Assembly (NCBI RefSeq): GCF_003311635.1
Contig: NZ_QEXL01000015.1
Location: 1 to 64,000 of the forward strand
Reading direction: 5' to 3'
Length of the DNA: 64,000 nt
Source of the DNA: Novacetimonas cocois
Lineage (GTDB): Bacteria > Pseudomonadota > Alphaproteobacteria > Acetobacterales > Acetobacteraceae
Positions 18,975 through 27,855 of this stretch are shown in pieces; the first letter of the stretch is position 1; each line of letters begins with the position of its first letter. The notes under the pieces were generated by a model. That model saw only the letters and a list, made by a program, of their open reading frames with translations. It was not told the origin of the DNA and made no database searches. The position numbers were made by a program, and so were the translations under genes.

Positions 18975-19542
18975 CTTTCGTCATCAGCATTCTTTGAAAA
19001 ACATCATCCCTGAGAATGAAGTAATGAAAACACGCGGCCAGCGCGTGCCCCGTTGCCAGCAGCATGATCAGCCAGCCATTCCAATGGTGCAGCCATCGCA
19101 GCAGGCTGACGGTCGATGCCGGGAACCTGCCAAAGGGCGGCATGATCTGCAGGGATACGAAGCTCATGGCCTGTCCGTTTCCCCACCGCCACAGATAACC
19201 CAGGCAGATTTCCAGCAGGGTCAGCCCGTACAGGCCATATTCCACGCTGCGCGCCATCACGCAGTCCAGCCAGCGATCCGATGCCCGGATCCACCGTCCC
19301 CACTTCAGGCGCCACAGCAGACGAAGGGGCAGCAGCACGCCCAGCACCATGCCCATTGTCAGATGCGCGACCACAAGCTGATGATGCAGCGGGTTGCGAA
19401 ACAGGCCCCATAAATTGGCACTTACGAACTGCAGCACGATAATGACGGCGCAGCTCCAATGGAAAAGGATCGTTGTCGTGTCGTAACGCGGGGCGGAAAG
19501 ACGGAGCGTCTGTTTCATTCCTTTGTTATATATTCCCCACAT
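18949..19542 (-). CDS. Cytochrome b561 family protein
   Basis: A di-heme membrane cytochrome of about 197 residues with four transmembrane segments. Histidine-containing motifs fit the bacterial b561 family: TTILFHWSCAVIIVL (first heme ligand region), VVAHLTMGMVLGVLLPLRLL, LLRWLHHWNGWLIMLL and TGHALAACFHYFILRDDVFQ with the family-like end HYFILRDDV. It probably passes electrons between the quinone pool and a periplasmic acceptor. It starts 28 bp past the histidine kinase gene, continuing the same leftward cluster. Its placement beside metal transporters suggests a ferric or cupric reductase role, which is inference. Confidence 0.85.
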   Translation of the reverse strand: MWGIYNKGMKQTLRLSAPRYDTTTILFHWSCAVIIVLQFVSANLWGLFRNPLHHQLVVAHLTMGMVLGVLLPLRLLWRLKWGRWIRASDRWLDCVMARSVEYGLYGLTLLEICLGYLWRWGNGQAMSFVSLQIMPPFGRFPASTVSLLRWLHHWNGWLIMLLATGHALAACFHYFILRDDVFQRMLMTKDVSDGYGK

Positions 19543-19570
19543 GACGCGGACCTGAACGCAGATGCCCCGT

Positions 19571-20926
19571 CTATTCCCCTTCCGGTGTCATCATGATGAT
19601 TTCCGGATCGGGAAAAAGAAGGGAGACGCCAAACCCCCGGTCTGATCCTGCAAGAGGTGAGCGCAGTTGCAGGCGGACATCCATCTGTCTGGCGATATTG
19701 TTCGCGATCGCCAGCCCCAGTCCGCTGCCCCGGACGCTGGATCCGCCACGAACGAACGGACTGGTCAACCGCGCCAGCGTGGCGGGCATCAGGGCGGGAC
19801 AGTCATTGGTTATGTCAATGCTGCCATCGGGCAGTACGGTCACATGCACCGCCGCGGCGTCTTTTCCATGCAGCAGGGCATTTTCAAGAAGGTTGCGGAT
19901 CAGAATGCCGGTCGCATCCATGTCGCCATGAACAAATATGTGGCTGATGCCATTCGTCGTCATGTCCATGCTGCGGCCATCCCTGGGATTATGCCCCAAG
20001 TCATCAACCAGCACATACAGCACGGCCAGAAGATCAAAACGGTCGCGCCGGAAGGCAACGCCAGAGGAAGCACGGGAAAACTGCAGCAGTTTTTCCACCG
20101 TCCGGCCCAACCTGCGGGTTCTGTCGACAATGACGTCCACCCGCCGGCCCGCCTCTGATTCCGCAGGCACCATGCGGCCCAGCATCTGCACCTGCGCCAG
20201 CAGGGCAGCCAGCGGGTTGCGCAGTTCATGCGCGGCACTCGCAGCAAAGGCCCGTTCGGTGGACAGCGCCGTCTCCAGCCGCGACAGTAGGGTATTGACG
20301 GCATGCTGGATGGAAATCAGCTCGACAGGCAGGTCCAGTGACGGGACAGGACGCAGGTTGCCACTGCCGCGTGACTGCATCTCGTCATGCAGGCGGTCCA
20401 GCGGGCGCAGGGCGCGACGCACGATCAGGCGCACCAGCAGCCAGATGACCGGCAGGAAAACAAGTATCGGCACGACCGCTATTGCCGTCGCGCGCAACGT
20501 GGCGCCGCGACGATGCAATGTCGGCTCCCCCACCAGCACGCGATAGGCCGTCGTGGTCGGGGCCGCGACATAGACCCGGAAATTCGGCGTATCGGCAAAT
20601 CCCGTGCGCATGTCGGGCACGAAAGGATCGACCGGGGCATTCTGGGAACGCAGGACAACGTGGCCGGCCGGATCGACAACCTGATAGGCCAGCGTCCGTG
20701 GCCCGACGTCGGGCACCCATGCGACATTGTCCGAATGTGGTTCATGCGGCCGGGTCGCGATCGTGGCCTGCAGGCGTTCGGACACTTCCTGAAGGGAATT
20801 GTCCAGCCGTTCCGTGATCTCGTACCGGGTAAAACCAGCCACGGCGATACTGAGGGCCAGAAGACTGACGGTGACCACCGCCAGCACACTGCTGACGATC
20901 CGGGTGGCGAGGCTCCAGCTCTTCAT
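19571..20926 (-). CDS. Sensor histidine kinase
   Basis: The membrane sensor of the two-component pair encoded with the efflux pump. The 451-residue protein has two transmembrane helices (about 10-32 and 146-170) enclosing a periplasmic sensor of about 110 residues. Then come a HAMP-like linker, the phosphoacceptor motif ASAAHELRNPLAALLAQVQM (His about 233), the N-box region RNLLENALLHG and the ATP-binding motif GSGLGLAIANNI. The arrangement is of the QseC/PmrB type. Its start overlaps the stop of the response regulator by four bases. The signal is unknown; metal sensing is inferred from context. Confidence 0.92.
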   Translation of the reverse strand: MKSWSLATRIVSSVLAVVTVSLLALSIAVAGFTRYEITERLDNSLQEVSERLQATIATRPHEPHSDNVAWVPDVGPRTLAYQVVDPAGHVVLRSQNAPVDPFVPDMRTGFADTPNFRVYVAAPTTTAYRVLVGEPTLHRRGATLRATAIAVVPILVFLPVIWLLVRLIVRRALRPLDRLHDEMQSRGSGNLRPVPSLDLPVELISIQHAVNTLLSRLETALSTERAFAASAAHELRNPLAALLAQVQMLGRMVPAESEAGRRVDVIVDRTRRLGRTVEKLLQFSRASSGVAFRRDRFDLLAVLYVLVDDLGHNPRDGRSMDMTTNGISHIFVHGDMDATGILIRNLLENALLHGKDAAAVHVTVLPDGSIDITNDCPALMPATLARLTSPFVRGGSSVRGSGLGLAIANNIARQMDVRLQLRSPLAGSDRGFGVSLLFPDPEIIMMTPEGE

Positions 20927-21594
20927 GCGGCGGCGCCATGGGCCAGGCAGTATCCCCGGCCACGGACCGTCCTGATGACGGCATTGCCAACCTTCTTGCG
21001 CAGGCGGCTGATGAAAACCTCCACCGTGTTGCTGTCCACGTCATGGTCCAGCGCGTACAGGGCCGTGTCGATCTGCTGGCGCGAATAGATCCGGCCGGGA
21101 TTGCGCGACAGCAGTTCCATGATGGCCCATTCCCGCGCGGTCAGGTCCAGCATCTGTCCATTGCGTGCGACGGAACGGTTTTCCCGGTCGATCGTGATGT
21201 CGCCGATCTGATGACGCGCCTGCCTGCGTGGCGCCGCGTACCGCCGCGACACCGCCGCGATGCGGGCCACGAGTTCGTTCAGGTCATACGGCTTGACAAT
21301 GTAATCATCCGCGCCATCGGACAGGCCCGCAATCCGGTCGCTGACCTGATCCTCCGCCGTGGTGATGAGGATGGCGATATCGAACGAAGTCCGGCGGATT
21401 TCACGCAGCAGGTCCCGGCCGTTCCCGTCCGGCAGGCCAAGATCCAGCAGCATGAAGTCGTAATCCACGGTCGCCACGGCCGCGCGCGCATCCTCCAGCG
21501 TCGTAAACCAGTCCACGGCATGCCCGTCCAGCCGCACGCGTTCCTGCACCGCCGTCCCAAGGTCATGTTCATCTTCCACAATAAGGATACGCAT
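20923..21594 (-). CDS. OmpR-family response regulator
   Basis: A 223-residue regulator: receiver domain with acidic pocket VEDE, phosphoacceptor Asp about 51 in MLLDLGLPDGNG and conserved Lys in IVKPYDLNEL, then a winged-helix DNA-binding domain (LTAREWAIMELLSRNPGRIY, then VEVFISRLRKKVG and IRTVRGRGYCL). It resembles QseB/PmrA/CusR type regulators. Its start overlaps the RND pump stop by four bases, so it is co-translated with the pump. The perfect palindrome at 27592-27610 upstream of the cluster is a candidate binding site. Confidence 0.93.
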   Translation of the reverse strand: MRILIVEDEHDLGTAVQERVRLDGHAVDWFTTLEDARAAVATVDYDFMLLDLGLPDGNGRDLLREIRRTSFDIAILITTAEDQVSDRIAGLSDGADDYIVKPYDLNELVARIAAVSRRYAAPRRQARHQIGDITIDRENRSVARNGQMLDLTAREWAIMELLSRNPGRIYSRQQIDTALYALDHDVDSNTVEVFISRLRKKVGNAVIRTVRGRGYCLAHGAAA

Positions 21595-24500
21595 CAGTCC
21601 TGAACCTTCTCTCGCATCACGCGGGCATACAATGTGGGCAGCACCAGCAGGGTCAGCAGCGTGGACGTGACCAGCCCCCCGATCACCACGCTTGCCAGCG
21701 GGCGTTCGACCTCCGCCCCGGCGCTCTGGGAAAATGCCATGGGGAAAAAGCCCAGGCTTGCCACCAGTGCCGTGGCCATGACCGGACGGAACCGCGATTT
21801 TGCTGCGACAAAGGCCGCCTGCGCCACCGCCATGCCCCGTGCCCGCAGGGCCGCGATCTCGCTGACCAGCACCACCCCGTTCAGGATGGCCACCCCGAAC
21901 AGCGCGATGAAGCCGATCCCCGCCGAAATGCTGAACGGCATGCCCCGCGCCGTCAGCGCCATCACCCCGCCGGTCGCCGCCACCGGCAGGTTGACAAAGA
22001 CCAGCAGCGCGGGCCGGACCGCGCCAAACGCCACCACCAGCAGCACGAAAATCAGGCCAAGGGCCACGGGCAGCACGATTTCCAGCCGCCGCATGGCCGA
22101 CTGCAGGTTACGGAACTGCCCGTCCCACTGCGTGGTATAACCCGACGGCAGCCTGACATCATGGGCCACGCGGGCCTGAGCCTCGGCCACAAAGGAGGCA
22201 AGGTCGCGACCGCGCACGTTGGCCTGCACCACCATGCGCCTGCGCACGCCATCGCGGCTGATGCGCGGCGGCCCGTCGACCTCGTGCACATGGGCCACCT
22301 GCGACAGCATGACGCTGCCCTGCCCGTCCATGCGCCGGACCTGCAGGTTTCCGATGGCCGCGGCAGAGGCAACATTACGGGGATCAAGGCGGACCTGCGT
22401 GCCGATGATGGCGTTGCCCACGATGACCGGCCGGCCGATATGCCCGCCCACGGCCTCCACCGTATCAAGGATGTCCTGCACCGCCACGTCGCGGCTGGCG
22501 GCCTGCGTGCGGTCGATGTCGGCCACGATCAGCGGCACGGTGCCATCCCCCGCCGCCGCGACGTCCGCCGCCCCCCTGACCGCCGATATGGCGGCTACCA
22601 CCCGGTCGCCCAGATCGGCAAGGGTGGACAGGTCATCGCCAAAGATCGACACGGCGATCTGCGTGCGCACCCCCGACAGCAGGTCATCCATGCGCATCTG
22701 CACCGGCTGGCTCCATGAATAGAGCGCATCGGGCAGTTCACGCCGCAGGGTGTCGTCCATCGCGGCCACCAGCCCGGCCTGCGTGCGGGCGGTTTTCCAG
22801 GTGGAAGGCGGATTGAGGAAGATGAAGCTGTCGGTTTCGTTCACCCCCATCGGGTCGGTCGGGATGGCGGACGTTCCGGTATTACTGACCACGGAGCGGA
22901 CCTCGGGAAAGCGGCGCAGGATCTGCTCCTGCCGTGTCACCGACGCCAGCACCGTATCGAGCGAGGCCGAGGGCAGGCGCGTGGTGGTCACCGTCAGCGC
23001 CCCTTCGTCAAGCTGGGGAATGAACTCGCCCCCCAGCCGTGTCGCAAGCCCGGCGGAGACGACCAGCACCGCGAGCGTGCCGCCGAACAGGATACGCGGA
23101 TGGCCCTCCCCCCATGTCACCATGCGTGCATAGGGACGGCGCAGGAAGGCGATCAGCCGCGTATCGCCCACGGGCCGCACCCGCCCGAGCGCGAGGGCCG
23201 CCAGCACCGGCACGCAGACAAAGCAGTAGGCCAGCGAGGCCAGCAGCGCCATGATGACCGTCTGCGCCATGGGACGGAACATGTGTCCCTCTATCCCCTG
23301 CAGGGTCAGGATCGGCAGATAGACCATGATGATGACCAGGATGGCAAAGCCGACCGGACGCATGACCTGCTGCACGGAGGAGATCACCAGCGGGATGAAT
23401 TCCGCCTCCGGCTCCTCCCCGCGTCGCGACAGGACATGTTCGATCACCACCAGCGAGCCATCGACGATCATGCCGAAATCAATCGCGCCAAGGCTGAGCA
23501 GGTTGGCGGAAATGCCGAACTGCCGCATGCCCGCCATGGCGCAGACAAGGGCGACCGGAATGACGGAGGCGATCACCAGCGCCGCCTGCCAGCTTCCAAT
23601 CACCACCACCAGCACGCCCGCCACGAGTACCGCCCCCATCAGCAGGTTGTCGCGCACGGTGGCGATGGTCTGCCCGGTCAGCGTGGCGCGGGTGTAATAG
23701 GGCTCCAGCGTAACGCCCGCGGGCAGGGCCTGCCTTATGCCCGGCAGGGCGCGGTTGATGGCGGCAAGGGTGGCGTCGGAACTCGCCCCGCTTTGCATCA
23801 TCACCACGCCGATCACGATCTCGCCCCGCCCGTCGCGCGTGACCGCCCCCAGACGCGTGCGCGCGCCCGTGGCAATCCGCCCGAGGTCACGCAGCCGCAC
23901 GACGGAACCGTCGGCGTTGGTCCGCACGGCGATATTCCCGAAATCCGCAAGGCTGCCCACCAGCCCGCGCCCGACCACGCTCTGCTGTTCGGCATGGTGG
24001 GTGATCCACCCGCCGCCCGATGCCGCGTTGTTCGCGTCTACCGCACGATAGACCTCGCCCACCGACAGGCTGGCCGCGATCAGCCGCGCCTGCTCCAGCG
24101 TGACTTCATACGTCTCTTCCGCCCCGCCATTGACGTTGACATCCACCACGCCGGGCACCAGCCGCATCTGGGGTACGACGGTCCAGTTCATGATGCGGTT
24201 GAGTTCCATGAGCGAACGCCCCGCACCCCGGATCTGGAACTGCATGATCTCGCCCATGCCGGTCGCCAGCGGCCCCATTCCGACCGTAATGCCGGGCACC
24301 GATATGCTGGCGCGCGCCTGCTGTATGCGTTCGTTCACGCGCGTGCGGTCCAGGTTGATGTCGGTATCATCGGCGAACTGCACATACACCACCGATACCC
24401 CCCCGCGGGAGACGGAGCGCAGGTCGGTCATGCCGGGAATGCCGGTCATGCTGGCCTCGACGGGAAAGGTGATGAGCTTTTCCACCTCCTCCGTCGCGAG

Positions 24501-24665
24501 GCCGGGCGCCACGACGGAGACGAGCACCTGTTTGGGCGAAATATCGGGCACGGCCTCCACCGGCAGCCCCAGCACCACCATGATGCCTGCGGCCAGCAGC
24601 AGCCCGAGACCGCCCAGTACAAGCACCCGCGCGCGCAGCAGGGCCTCAAGATACCTGCGCGCCAT
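21594..24665 (-). CDS. Heavy-metal RND efflux pump (CzcA type)
   Basis: The inner-membrane pump of a tripartite exporter; 1023 residues, normal for HME-RND proteins. About twelve transmembrane segments with two large periplasmic loops are visible. The helix-4 motif AIDFGMIVDGSLVVIEHVL (about residue 400) is the divalent-cation (Czc/Ncc, HME1-like) version with two Asp and a Glu, not the Cu/Ag (CusA) version, so the substrate is probably a divalent cation. Which one cannot be read from sequence. The ATG overlaps the stop of the fusion-protein gene by four bases. Confidence 0.93.
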   Translation of the reverse strand: MARRYLEALLRARVLVLGGLGLLLAAGIMVVLGLPVEAVPDISPKQVLVSVVAPGLATEEVEKLITFPVEASMTGIPGMTDLRSVSRGGVSVVYVQFADDTDINLDRTRVNERIQQARASISVPGITVGMGPLATGMGEIMQFQIRGAGRSLMELNRIMNWTVVPQMRLVPGVVDVNVNGGAEETYEVTLEQARLIAASLSVGEVYRAVDANNAASGGGWITHHAEQQSVVGRGLVGSLADFGNIAVRTNADGSVVRLRDLGRIATGARTRLGAVTRDGRGEIVIGVVMMQSGASSDATLAAINRALPGIRQALPAGVTLEPYYTRATLTGQTIATVRDNLLMGAVLVAGVLVVVIGSWQAALVIASVIPVALVCAMAGMRQFGISANLLSLGAIDFGMIVDGSLVVIEHVLSRRGEEPEAEFIPLVISSVQQVMRPVGFAILVIIMVYLPILTLQGIEGHMFRPMAQTVIMALLASLAYCFVCVPVLAALALGRVRPVGDTRLIAFLRRPYARMVTWGEGHPRILFGGTLAVLVVSAGLATRLGGEFIPQLDEGALTVTTTRLPSASLDTVLASVTRQEQILRRFPEVRSVVSNTGTSAIPTDPMGVNETDSFIFLNPPSTWKTARTQAGLVAAMDDTLRRELPDALYSWSQPVQMRMDDLLSGVRTQIAVSIFGDDLSTLADLGDRVVAAISAVRGAADVAAAGDGTVPLIVADIDRTQAASRDVAVQDILDTVEAVGGHIGRPVIVGNAIIGTQVRLDPRNVASAAAIGNLQVRRMDGQGSVMLSQVAHVHEVDGPPRISRDGVRRRMVVQANVRGRDLASFVAEAQARVAHDVRLPSGYTTQWDGQFRNLQSAMRRLEIVLPVALGLIFVLLVVAFGAVRPALLVFVNLPVAATGGVMALTARGMPFSISAGIGFIALFGVAILNGVVLVSEIAALRARGMAVAQAAFVAAKSRFRPVMATALVASLGFFPMAFSQSAGAEVERPLASVVIGGLVTSTLLTLLVLPTLYARVMREKVQD

Positions 24666-25819
24666 CAGTCCGCATCCATCCCGGCCAGGCCGATGACCGA
24701 AAGCAGGGCGAAGCTGCCATGAGCCACGACCTGTTCACCCCCCTTCAGGCCGCCACGCAGCACCGCCCGCGTCCCGTCATCGAACGCCACGTCAACCAGG
24801 GCGGGCCGGTAATCCGTCCCGTCAATCCGCACGAACACGATGCTGCGCCCGTCAAGCCGCTGGATCGCCTCGGCAGGGATGACGATGCCCGCGATGCTAT
24901 CGCGTTGGGCCAGTGTCGCATCCAGCACCATGCCGGGCACCAGCGCGCCCGTGGGGTTGGCGACACTGCTGATGACCCGCACCAGCCCCGTCAGCGGACT
25001 TGCCATGCCATCCACCGTGTCGATACGCGAGATGAGCGGCCCCGCCGCCGCCTGCGTCACCTGCTGGTCCCCCGGCGCGATACGCGCCGCCTGATCGGGC
25101 GCAATGTCGGAGACGATCCATACGCTGGACAGGTCCGCCACGCTCGCCACGTCCATGGCTGGCTCCAGATCGCCCGCGACGGATGTATTGATCGCCTGCA
25201 CCATGCCATCGATGGGGGAAATCAGGGTCGAGGTCTCGTCCTGCCCCGCGCGTCCGCCCTGTTCGGAGACGGAATTGAACTCCTCGTCAAAACGGTGGCC
25301 CAGCGTGTCCACGTCCGCCTGACGCGCGCGCATGGTTGCATCGGCCTGCGCCAGCGCGTCCTGCCTGCGGCGCAGTTCGGCAATGGATATGGTCTCGCCC
25401 GCCAGTTCGCGTGCCCGCCGCACCGCGCCCGCCGCGTCGTTCCTTGCGGCGATGGCGGCCATCAGCGCGGCATGCATCTGCGTGGCCTGCAGGCGCGCGA
25501 CATGCAGGGAATGGTCCTGATAACGCAGCAGCGCCTGCCCCTTGCGGATGGGACTGCCCGGCCGCACCAGAACCGCCAGCACCTTGCCACTGCCCGCGGG
25601 ATGGATATGCACGACGCGCGTCGTATCGGGCATGACCCGGCTTATGACCGGCAGCACGGGCGCAAGCCGACCGGTCATGGCCGTGGTGGTCGTAATGCCT
25701 TCGTTGACGACGGCGGCCGCATCCAGCTTCACGACCGGGGGCAGCGTCCCGTCCGCGCCGTAGGCCGGCAGGCAGGACAGGCCCATGACGAACATGGCGG
25801 CGACGACAACGCGCATCAT
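24665..25819 (-). CDS. RND membrane fusion protein
   Basis: The periplasmic adaptor linking pump and outer membrane factor, about 384 residues. A signal peptide (VVVAAMFVMGLSCLPAYGAD) starts the protein. Then come a lipoyl-like barrel half (GSGKVLAVLVRPGSPIRKGQ), a long coiled-coil hairpin (about 95-190), the second barrel half (TLISPIDGMVQAINTSVAGD) and beta-barrel domains. The ATG at 25819 overlaps the outer membrane factor stop (ATGATG/TGA), so I reject the much longer upstream open frame. No methionine-rich metal site or histidine-rich tail is evident. Confidence 0.9.
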   Translation of the reverse strand: MMRVVVAAMFVMGLSCLPAYGADGTLPPVVKLDAAAVVNEGITTTTAMTGRLAPVLPVISRVMPDTTRVVHIHPAGSGKVLAVLVRPGSPIRKGQALLRYQDHSLHVARLQATQMHAALMAAIAARNDAAGAVRRARELAGETISIAELRRRQDALAQADATMRARQADVDTLGHRFDEEFNSVSEQGGRAGQDETSTLISPIDGMVQAINTSVAGDLEPAMDVASVADLSSVWIVSDIAPDQAARIAPGDQQVTQAAAGPLISRIDTVDGMASPLTGLVRVISSVANPTGALVPGMVLDATLAQRDSIAGIVIPAEAIQRLDGRSIVFVRIDGTDYRPALVDVAFDDGTRAVLRGGLKGGEQVVAHGSFALLSVIGLAGMDAD

Positions 25820-27102
25820 GGCACGATGCCTGTTGCGATCAGCATGCGGATGCTGGCGACATGCCATTCCACATCCGCCCGGACGCTGGCCCGCCGGGCC
25901 GTGCATGCCATCTGGCGTGCGGCCAGCGCGGTATCCAGACTGACCTCCCCCACACGCCATGCGCGTTCCTGCGCCATTGCCCGTGCCTCCATGCTGTCGG
26001 CGGCGTTCCGGGTGGCCTGCCGCGCCGTCGTGGCCGCGATCAGGCGTTCACGCACGCGCATCATTTCCAGATGCACCATGCGCCGTGCCTGCGTTTCCTG
26101 ACTGCCTGCCGCAGCCAGCCTGTTCCGGGCCTCGGACATGATGGGGGCGTTTCGGACCTCGCTGGGCAGGGGAATGCTGAAATTCACGCCCACGCGGTTG
26201 TCCCACGGACTGCCATACTGCTTTTCATGGATCGCATCCACGCCGATTTCCGGGTTGGGCATGAAAGAGCGGTGCGCCAGCTTCATGTTGGCTTCGGCGG
26301 CCTCCACGTTCCGGTGCGCGGCCCGGACGCGCGGATCGTTGTCTTCCATGTCACGCGGGGCGACGAAACGGGCCTTCGTCACGTCGCTGCCGCCATAACG
26401 GTCAAGATCGGGCACGACCGGACGGCCCAGCAGCACCTCCAGCGCGGCGGTGGCATTGCGGGCCTCCTCCTGCGCCAGGGCCAGTTCGCCACGGGCGTTC
26501 TCCACCGCCGCCTGCGCCATCTGGCTGTCGGCGGAGGCCAGTTCCCCGCCACGCACCGCGTGCGCGACGCTGGCGCTGATCCGCGATGTCGCCTCGTACA
26601 GTTCGCGGGCGACGTCCGCCCGCGCGCCTGCGATCCGGGCCGCGGCACTGGCGTCAAGCACCCGGATCGACAGCGCCAGATGTTCGACATTGAGCTGCTC
26701 GTCAATGGAGGCCGCCTCCGCGCTGGCGACCTGCCGGGTGGCGCTTCCCTGTCCCGGCAGCCACAGCGGCACCGACACCCCGCCCTGATAGGTCGTATAG
26801 CCTTCGTTACTGCCCAGCATGTGGTCATCCATGTATTCGCCCGACAGGACGGGGCCACCGGCGAACCATGACCCCGCAGCGCTGGCGCGGGCCCTGGCGG
26901 AATGGTGGCCCACCTGCAGTTCGGTGCGCACGGGATCGATGGCCCACGCCATGCCGACCGCCTCATGAAACGAGGGGGCGGGCCGGGGCGCCTGCGCCTT
27001 TACGGGAAAGGTCCAGATCATGGCGCAGGCCATGGTTGCCAGCAGGATGGGGAACATGCGGCTGATCACGCGTTTCGCGTCATGGAATGACGGAACCGCC
27101 AT
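25816..27102 (-). CDS. TolC-family outer membrane factor
   Basis: The outer-membrane channel of the tripartite exporter, about 428 residues. It has a signal peptide (core FPILLATMACAMIWTFPVKA) and two homologous halves of long alpha-helical segments rich in Ala/Arg/Glu, typical of TolC/CzcC. The segment NPEIGVDAIHEKQYGSPWDN followed by RVGVNFSIPLP is a typical membrane-strand region. The start is uncertain: ATG at 27102 overlaps the upstream gene by 23 bp, ATG at 27057 does not, and a GTG at 27126 is also in frame. Confidence 0.88.
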   Translation of the reverse strand: MAVPSFHDAKRVISRMFPILLATMACAMIWTFPVKAQAPRPAPSFHEAVGMAWAIDPVRTELQVGHHSARARASAAGSWFAGGPVLSGEYMDDHMLGSNEGYTTYQGGVSVPLWLPGQGSATRQVASAEAASIDEQLNVEHLALSIRVLDASAAARIAGARADVARELYEATSRISASVAHAVRGGELASADSQMAQAAVENARGELALAQEEARNATAALEVLLGRPVVPDLDRYGGSDVTKARFVAPRDMEDNDPRVRAAHRNVEAAEANMKLAHRSFMPNPEIGVDAIHEKQYGSPWDNRVGVNFSIPLPSEVRNAPIMSEARNRLAAAGSQETQARRMVHLEMMRVRERLIAATTARQATRNAADSMEARAMAQERAWRVGEVSLDTALAARQMACTARRASVRADVEWHVASIRMLIATGIVP

Positions 27103-27556
27103 GAACGGTCCGGGCGGCAAGATCACTCCACAGCCGCGCCATCATGAGACTGATGTCGGATGTTACCGAAAACGGGGACTGGGAATGCGCGAGGGGCGAA
27201 AGGGACATGCGCTCCCCGATGACAAAGTGCCCCTGCGCGAACAGGCGGGCAGAAATCGATCCCTGCTGCCCCTGCCCCATGGGCCGCATGACGGCAATAC
27301 GCAGATGGGGCGACGGGGTGGCAATCTGGCTGAAAGCGTGCAGTTCCCCCTCGCTGGACGGACAGGCGACGCCCTGAAGCACCGCATCACGCAGGACGGA
27401 ATGGGGATACCCGCCATACATGCCATCGACATGCAGCCGGATTCCCTGACGGACAGTCATGCATATGCCCTCAGTGCCGCTTTCCGCCCGCGCGGCCGGC
27501 AGGGTCAGGAAGAAGGCACACAGCGCATGCAGGCCGGCCAGAAATATCCATCGCAT
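27080..27556 (-). CDS. Secreted protein, first gene of metal cluster
   Basis: A 158-residue exported protein with signal peptide IFLAGLHALCAFFLTLPAARA. The mature part contains two cysteines (GICMTVRQG and GVACPSSEGE), which could form a disulphide, and a mixed beta-type sequence. No family recognised. It is the first gene downstream of the Fur-like box and palindrome and overlaps the outer membrane factor, so it likely acts in the same process; a small periplasmic metal-binding or regulatory subunit is one guess. Confidence 0.55.
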   Translation of the reverse strand: MRWIFLAGLHALCAFFLTLPAARAESGTEGICMTVRQGIRLHVDGMYGGYPHSVLRDAVLQGVACPSSEGELHAFSQIATPSPHLRIAVMRPMGQGQQGSISARLFAQGHFVIGERMSLSPLAHSQSPFSVTSDISLMMARLWSDLAARTVHGGSVIP

Positions 27557-27591
27557 AATGTGTGGCCATTCCCCAGCATATATGGAACCTG

Positions 27592-27610
27592 CGTCATCAT
27601 CATGATGACG
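27592..27610. promoter_or_regulatory. Perfect 19-bp palindrome (operator candidate)
   Basis: CGTCATCATCATGATGACG is perfectly self-complementary around a central base and lies 36 bp upstream of the first gene of the efflux cluster. It is a candidate binding site for the response regulator encoded in the cluster. Confidence 0.55.
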
Positions 27611-27688
27611 GCATGTTGATAACAGGGAAAGCTGACGCGAACCTGAACGGATTTCCTACAGATGGGAAGTTCCGTGAAATCTTATTAT

Positions 27689-27707
27689 GAAAATGATTAT
27701 CATTACA
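27689..27707. promoter_or_regulatory. Fur-box-like sequence
   Basis: GAAAATGATTATCATTACA matches the classical Fur consensus GATAATGATAATCATTATC at 15 of 19 positions, by my count. It sits about 130 bp upstream of the leftward efflux cluster and on the far side faces only the 3' end of the MFS gene, so the cluster is the only plausible target. Confidence 0.65.
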
Positions 27708-27855
27708 ATAAAAATTGTCCATACCGACAGACAAGCCGGGGCGATTACTTCTTTCGTCCTCTCGGCCACGCCCCTGCACGCGGCCGTAACTGCGGACAGG
27801 ACATGCGCGACATGAAAAGCCGGGCCGGTTGAACAGCCCGGCCATACCTTCCCGC

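Noticed and set aside
19588-19605. Second copy of the CATCATGATGA palindrome
   Set aside because: It falls inside the coding end of the histidine kinase gene and is imperfect, so it is not treated as an operator.
23100-24722. Long rightward open frame (540 codons) within the RND pump region
   Set aside because: It is antisense to the pump gene, very rich in His, Arg and Gln, and has no domain pattern; typical of a high-GC shadow frame.
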